A stretch of DNA of 10,226 nucleotides, from contig JAMFST010000068.1 of assembly GCA_026225435.1 (NCBI GenBank), positions 1 through 10,226 on the forward strand, given 5' to 3'. The position numbers and the translations under genes were made by a program. The DNA is from Labilithrix luteola (GTDB lineage: Bacteria > Myxococcota_A > Polyangia > Polyangiales > Polyangiaceae). The notes beneath the pieces were generated by a model, which was not told the DNA's origin, ran no database searches, and saw only the letters and a list, made by a program, of their open reading frames with translations. Positions 7,387 to 10,226 of the stretch are shown one piece after another; position 1 is the stretch's first letter; every line of letters starts with the position of its first letter.

Positions 7387-8915
7387 GTGGGCGGCGGAGT
7401 CACGGCGGCGTCGAGCCAGGGATCCACGATGCGGAAGAAGTTCGCCTCGGCCTCGAGCCCGCCCATCACGCTGGCGAAGCCCCACTGCAGGCGGTTCACG
7501 AAGGTGAGGTCGCTCGGCATGTGGATCGGCTTGGGCAGGTTGGGGAGCGGGTCGTCGTCCTTGAAGACGATGTCTCGCCCGCCGCGCACCAGGTAGGCCA
7601 CCGCTTCGCGCGCGTACTGCTGGGTGTACTTGAAGGGGCGGTCGTAGCGCAGCGGCTCGAGCATCGTCTTGACGTACTCGGTGTACAGACGCCACCCGTC
7701 GCGATCGCTCTCGTCGAAGCCGAGGACATCGTGGCAAGCGCGGTAGAAGGCGCCCCAGTCCTCCTTCTGCGCCGCGCGGATGTAGCTGCTCATGGCCGTC
7801 GCCAGGTGCGGCGGCAGCTGCTTCACGCAGCCGAAGTCGAGGAAGCCGACCTTGCCGCCGCCGAGGAAGCGGTAATTCCCCGGATGGGGATCGGCGTACA
7901 TCAGCCCGTGGACGTGCAGCGGGCGGAACATGAAGCGGAAGATGGTCGCGCCGGCGGCGTTCTTCTCCTCCTGCGAGGCGGTCTTCACGAAGGTCGCGTA
8001 GTCCTGCCCACCGATCAGCTCGAGGGTCAGCACGCGGCGCGTGGTCAGCGAGTGGTGCACGCGGGGGATGACGATCTGATCGTCGTCGGCGTGGATGCGG
8101 CGAAAGGTCTCGCTGGTCTCGGCTTCCTTGCTGTAATCCAGCTCCGCCATGAAGACGGCGCGCACCTCCTCGAGCGTCTCCTTCGAGTGGTAGCGACGCC
8201 CCACTGGCGCGAACATCGTCTCCAGCATCGACAGGCTCTTCAGGTCGTTCTCGATCGCCTTGTCGATCCCCGGGTACTGCACCTTCACGGCGACCACGTC
8301 GCCCCCCTTGGTGGTCGCCCGGTGCACCTGGCCCACGCTGGCGGCGGCGAAGGGATCGAGATCGAAGGCGGCGAAGATCGTCTGCGGTGATCCTCCGAGC
8401 TCGCTCTTCACCACCTGCACCGCGGCCTCACGCGAGACCGGCGGAGCCTTGGCTTGCAGGCGCTTGAGCACCTCCTGGAACTTGTCCTCGTAGCCAGGCG
8501 GCGCCAGGCCGTCGATGTACGAGGCCATCTGCCCGAACTTCAGCGGCAGCCCCTTCATGTCGCCGAGCGTCTTGAGCATCGCCTCGGCGGTCTTCTTCGC
8601 CGTGGAGAGCATCTTGGCGCGCGACTCGCGCTCCTCGTCCTCGGTGCGCTCGCGCTGGCCAGGGCGCGTGTTGATGGCGCGGCGCATCCCCTCGACCGCG
8701 AAGGGGAGCACCTTGGGGGCGAGCGCGGTCAGCCGGGCGAGGCGGCCGAAGCGCGACGACGGCGCGGAGTCCGGCCGCGGAGGGAGCGTGCCGCGGTCGT
8801 CGACCGGCTCCAGCGTCGAGCCGGAAGCTGCCGGCGCAGGCACGCCGGGTGCGGGCTGCGCACTCGGCGCGGTCGGCGCGTCGCTCGCGTTGTCCGCGTC
8901 CGGAGGGAGAGGCAT
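7383..8915 (-). CDS. ABC1/UbiB (ADCK)-family atypical kinase
   Basis: This is a member of the UbiB/ABC1/COQ8 atypical kinase-like family, whose characterised members are ATPases or kinases supporting quinone biosynthesis or lipid homeostasis at membranes. With the ATG at 8915 it has 510 residues. Residues 1 to about 55 are a Pro/Ala/Asp-rich, probably disordered tail. The family-defining KxGQ motif is KFGQ at 126-129. The Ala-rich nucleotide loop AAASVGQVH is at 190-198, VAVK with the putative ATP lysine is at 208-211, and the family ELDY motif begins at Glu258. The catalytic-loop signature ADPHPGN is at 341-347 and DFG at 360-362; all core motifs are intact. No C-terminal transmembrane helix like that of E. 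coli UbiB is evident. A GTG at 8924 is the alternative start; ATG is preferred because a -10-like box ends just before that GTG. It is the first gene of the minus-strand cluster, and its TGA overlaps the methyltransferase GTG. No quinone-pathway gene is nearby, so a ubiquinone role is only a guess. Confidence 0.93.
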   Translation of the reverse strand: MPLPPDADNASDAPTAPSAQPAPGVPAPAASGSTLEPVDDRGTLPPRPDSAPSSRFGRLARLTALAPKVLPFAVEGMRRAINTRPGQRERTEDEERESRAKMLSTAKKTAEAMLKTLGDMKGLPLKFGQMASYIDGLAPPGYEDKFQEVLKRLQAKAPPVSREAAVQVVKSELGGSPQTIFAAFDLDPFAAASVGQVHRATTKGGDVVAVKVQYPGIDKAIENDLKSLSMLETMFAPVGRRYHSKETLEEVRAVFMAELDYSKEAETSETFRRIHADDDQIVIPRVHHSLTTRRVLTLELIGGQDYATFVKTASQEEKNAAGATIFRFMFRPLHVHGLMYADPHPGNYRFLGGGKVGFLDFGCVKQLPPHLATAMSSYIRAAQKEDWGAFYRACHDVLGFDESDRDGWRLYTEYVKTMLEPLRYDRPFKYTQQYAREAVAYLVRGGRDIVFKDDDPLPNLPKPIHMPSDLTFVNRLQWGFASVMGGLEAEANFFRIVDPWLDAAVTPPPT

Positions 8916-8924
8916 GGTCAGCAC

Positions 8925-8930
8925 AGTATC
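8925..8930 (-). promoter_or_regulatory. Putative -10 box for the kinase-led operon
   Basis: GATACT on the minus strand resembles a sigma-70 -10 element (TATAAT) and ends nine bases before the ATG at 8915. That would give a leaderless or very short-leader transcript, consistent with the lack of a Shine-Dalgarno. No convincing -35 element is seen. This is an inference from spacing and sequence only. Confidence 0.35.
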
Positions 8931-8946
8931 GCCCGGGGCCGCCCGA

Positions 8947-8965
8947 GCGCGCTACGGTAGCGCGC
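8947..8965. repeat. 19-bp inverted repeat in the divergent control region
   Basis: GCGCGCTAC-G-GTAGCGCGC is a perfect palindrome with 9-bp arms and a single central base, ending one base before the ATG of the plus-strand lipoprotein gene. It lies between two divergent genes and covers the -10-like box of the plus-strand gene. A dimeric repressor operator or a mRNA start-site hairpin are possible readings. Arms this long are uncommon by chance even at high GC, but no binding protein can be named. Confidence 0.5.
8953..8958 (+). promoter_or_regulatory. Putative -10 box for the small lipoprotein gene
   Basis: TACGGT on the plus strand fits the loose TAnnnT -10 pattern and ends eight bases before the ATG at 8967, predicting a leaderless transcript; no Shine-Dalgarno precedes that ATG. 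The box sits at the centre of the 19-bp inverted repeat, so a factor binding the repeat would block it. Confidence 0.3.
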
Positions 8966-8966
8966 C

Positions 8967-9425
8967 ATGCGCTCCTGTTCGCTGGTTTCGCTGCGGCCGT
9001 TTGGCCTGATCGTGCTCGCCGTGATGGCCGCCGGGCCCGCGGTCCTCGTCGCTTGCCAGCAGCCGGGGAACGACACGCCCAACCCCGCGCCCGCGGCGAC
9101 GGTGGTGCCGCCGGTGGTGACCGTGGCCACCCCGACGGCGACCGTCTCCGCGGCGCCGCTCGCGCCTCTCGCTCCGCTCGGCGGTGCCACGCCGGCCAAT
9201 CCGGGGACGCCGGGGACGCCTGGCCACCCGCATCCGACGCACGTGGACGGCGGAGGTGGCGGCCCCGCCGGCACGGCGACGGCGGCCAATGGCGGCATCC
9301 CCGGTCTCCCCTTCCCGCTCCCCAGCGGTCTGCCGCCGATCCCGTCGAACCTGGCCATCCCCAGCGCCTTCGCGCTCCCGAGCAACTTGCCGCAGCTCGT
9401 CCCGCCCGCTTCGTCCGCGCAGTGA
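8967..9425 (+). CDS. Small Pro/Ala-rich lipoprotein of unknown function
   Basis: I do not recognise a family for this 152-residue protein. Residues 1-30 form a clear lipoprotein signal: Arg2/Arg10 n-region, hydrophobic stretch 12-28, lipobox LVAC with Cys30, then Gln at +2, predicting an outer-membrane or surface lipid anchor. The rest is low-complexity and has no obvious globular fold: a Pro/Ala/Thr/Val stretch (about 38-76), GTPGTPG (80-86), a small His cluster HPHPTH (87-92), five glycines (95-99), then a C-terminal section where [LI]PS[GNA] recurs four times (118, 125, 131, 137), spaced 7, 6 and 6 residues. It might be a spacer or wall-crossing tether; that is a guess. It is divergent from the kinase gene and 51 bp ahead of priA, with which it may be co-transcribed. 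Third positions are GC-rich as in its neighbours, and the lipobox supports a real gene. Confidence 0.72.
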   Translation: MRSCSLVSLRPFGLIVLAVMAAGPAVLVACQQPGNDTPNPAPAATVVPPVVTVATPTATVSAAPLAPLAPLGGATPANPGTPGTPGHPHPTHVDGGGGGPAGTATAANGGIPGLPFPLPSGLPPIPSNLAIPSAFALPSNLPQLVPPASSAQ

Positions 9426-9461
9426 GGTGCGCGCATGGAGGGCGTCGCGCGGCGATGCGCT

Positions 9462-9468
9462 AAGAGGA
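9462..9468 (+). promoter_or_regulatory. Ribosome binding site deciding the priA start
   Basis: AAGAGGA, eight bases ahead of the TTG at 9477, is a good Shine-Dalgarno match and supports TTG as the priA start. The competing ATG at 9435 also has GAGG seven bases ahead, so this is a preference rather than proof. Confidence 0.45.
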
Positions 9469-9476
9469 CCCCCTCC

Positions 9477-10226
9477 TTGCTGATCGCCGACGTCGCTCTC
9501 CCGGTTCCGCTCGCGCGCGCCTACAGCTACGAGGTTCCGCCGTCGCTCGCTGCGGTGCTCGTGCCGGGCGACCGCGTCGTGTGCCCATTTGCGGGGCGGC
9601 GACTTCCCGGGGTCGTGCTCGCCATCCGCGAGACCGAGCCGGATCCGGCGGCAGGCCCGCTGAAGCCGATCGCCGCGCGCCTCCAGGGGGACTCGCTGCC
9701 GGCGGATCTCCTCACCTTCGTGCGCGAGGTGTCGTCGTACTACCTGGCGCCGATCGGTGAGGCGGCCAAGCTCGCGCTCCCGCCGGTGGACCGCGCGACG
9801 GCGAAGGAGACCGACGAGCTCTCGCTCTTCACCACGAACCGCGGCGTGTCGTCGCGGACGACGCTGTGGGTGAGGCCGACCGCGACGACGACCCCGAGCG
9901 AAGGTTCCGCGGATGCCGCATCGCAAGCCGCTCCCGCGCTGCGCGGACAGGCCGGTCCGCTCCTGAACTACCTCCGCGGCGTCGGCGAGGCGCACCTGCC
10001 GCACCTGACCGCGACCTGGAAGAACGCGCGCTCGGTGGTGGCGCGCCTCGAAGCGCAGGGGCTCGTCACCACCGAGCGGCGCGAGACGGTGGTGGCCGCC
10101 TTCTCCGACGAGGTCCCGCGGGACGAGGCGCCGGTGCTCACCGAGCCGCAGGTCGCGGCCGGACGCGCCATCGAGGAGGCGCTCGCCGCGGGCACGCCGC
10201 AGACCTTCCTGCTCCACGGCGTCACC
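9477..10226 (+). CDS. priA: Primosomal protein N' (replication restart helicase PriA), 5' part
   Basis: This is the N-terminal 250 residues of PriA, the superfamily 2 DNA helicase that recognises abandoned replication forks and starts reloading of the replicative helicase. The N-terminal 3'-DNA-binding domain (about 1-105) is clear: ADVALPVPLARAYSYEVP at 4-21, then PGDRVVCPFAGR and SYYLAPIGEAAKLALPP, which match the PriA pattern closely. An Ala/Ser/Thr-rich linker (about 120-160) leads to a winged-helix-like part (about 165-205, LPHLTATWKNARSVVARLEAQGLV). The helicase core begins at LTEPQ, and the window ends at FLLHGVT, just before the expected Walker A GSGKT. The frame is open to the last base, so the rest lies outside. 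TTG at 9477 is chosen because it falls where E. coli PriA starts relative to VALPVPL and has AAGAGGA at 9462-9468, eight bases ahead. An in-frame ATG at 9435 with GAGG at 9424-9427 is the alternative and would add 14 unconserved residues. Confidence 0.92.
   Translation, partial: MLIADVALPVPLARAYSYEVPPSLAAVLVPGDRVVCPFAGRRLPGVVLAIRETEPDPAAGPLKPIAARLQGDSLPADLLTFVREVSSYYLAPIGEAAKLALPPVDRATAKETDELSLFTTNRGVSSRTTLWVRPTATTTPSEGSADAASQAAPALRGQAGPLLNYLRGVGEAHLPHLTATWKNARSVVARLEAQGLVTTERRETVVAAFSDEVPRDEAPVLTEPQVAAGRAIEEALAAGTPQTFLLHGVT

Noticed and set aside
4992..7596. Two long plus-strand open frames (4992-6452 and 5857-7596) opposite the transglycosylase and methyltransferase
   Set aside because: They overlap each other and the recognised genes, and their products are Arg/Gly/His-rich without motifs.
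7387..7737. Upstream in-frame extension of the methyltransferase to an ATG at 7737
   Set aside because: This stretch lies within the UbiB-like kinase gene in another frame and has Arg-rich shadow composition; the GTG in the GTGA overlap is the natural start.
9431..9460. Inverted repeat GCGCAT/ATGCGC with an 18-base loop ahead of priA, considered as a terminator
   Set aside because: Only six pairs, a long loop and no T-run after it; likely chance in GC-rich DNA.
8952..10217. Minus-strand open frame of about 420 codons opposite the lipoprotein gene and priA
   Set aside because: The plus strand encodes a clear lipobox protein and PriA; the antisense product is Arg-rich low complexity.
1..10226. 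Search for CRISPR arrays, tRNA/rRNA genes, insertion-sequence ends, prophage genes or a new defence system
   Set aside because: No regularly spaced repeats, tRNA-like cloverleaf, transposase or phage motifs were seen by reading. The methyltransferase alone does not make a defence system without a partner.

Overview
The window is about 70% G+C, with strongly GC-biased third codon positions. Genes are packed tightly, GTG/TTG starts are frequent, and there are Ala/Pro-rich lipoproteins. Together with the gene families this suggests a member of the Myxococcota (Polyangia-like) or a similar high-GC deltaproteobacterial lineage. The assignment is inferred from composition and gene style; no rRNA or other taxonomic marker is present.

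Layout. Positions 15-8915 hold five minus-strand genes that look like one operon. In transcription order (right to left) they are: (1) an ABC1/UbiB-family atypical kinase; (2) a beta-class, type III Mod-like DNA methyltransferase with no visible restriction partner; (3) a lipoprotein lytic transglycosylase with a helical-repeat N-terminus; (4) a CNNM/CBS/CorC_HlyC-domain membrane protein; and (5) a 12-TM RND/MMPL-type exporter. Genes 1-2 and 4-5 share 4-bp GTGA stop/start overlaps, genes 2-3 overlap by 14 bp, and only genes 3-4 are separated (49 bp). A short divergent region (8916-8966) carries a 19-bp inverted repeat and -10-like boxes facing both ways. Reading right from it on the plus strand are a small Pro/Ala-rich lipoprotein gene (8967-9425) and the 5' part of priA (9477 to the window end), cut just before the Walker A motif.

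How it may work together. Four of the five minus-strand products are envelope or membrane-lipid related (UbiB-like kinase, peptidoglycan lytic enzyme, CorC-like transporter, RND exporter), so the cluster reads as an envelope-maintenance operon. The DNA methyltransferase is the odd member: it is coupled translationally to the kinase upstream and overlaps the transglycosylase downstream. I see no CRISPR array, tRNA, rRNA, insertion sequence or phage gene, and no gene-free stretch longer than about 60 bp. Most of the window is ordinary chromosomal content. The best leads are the embedded solitary methyltransferase and the compact divergent control region.
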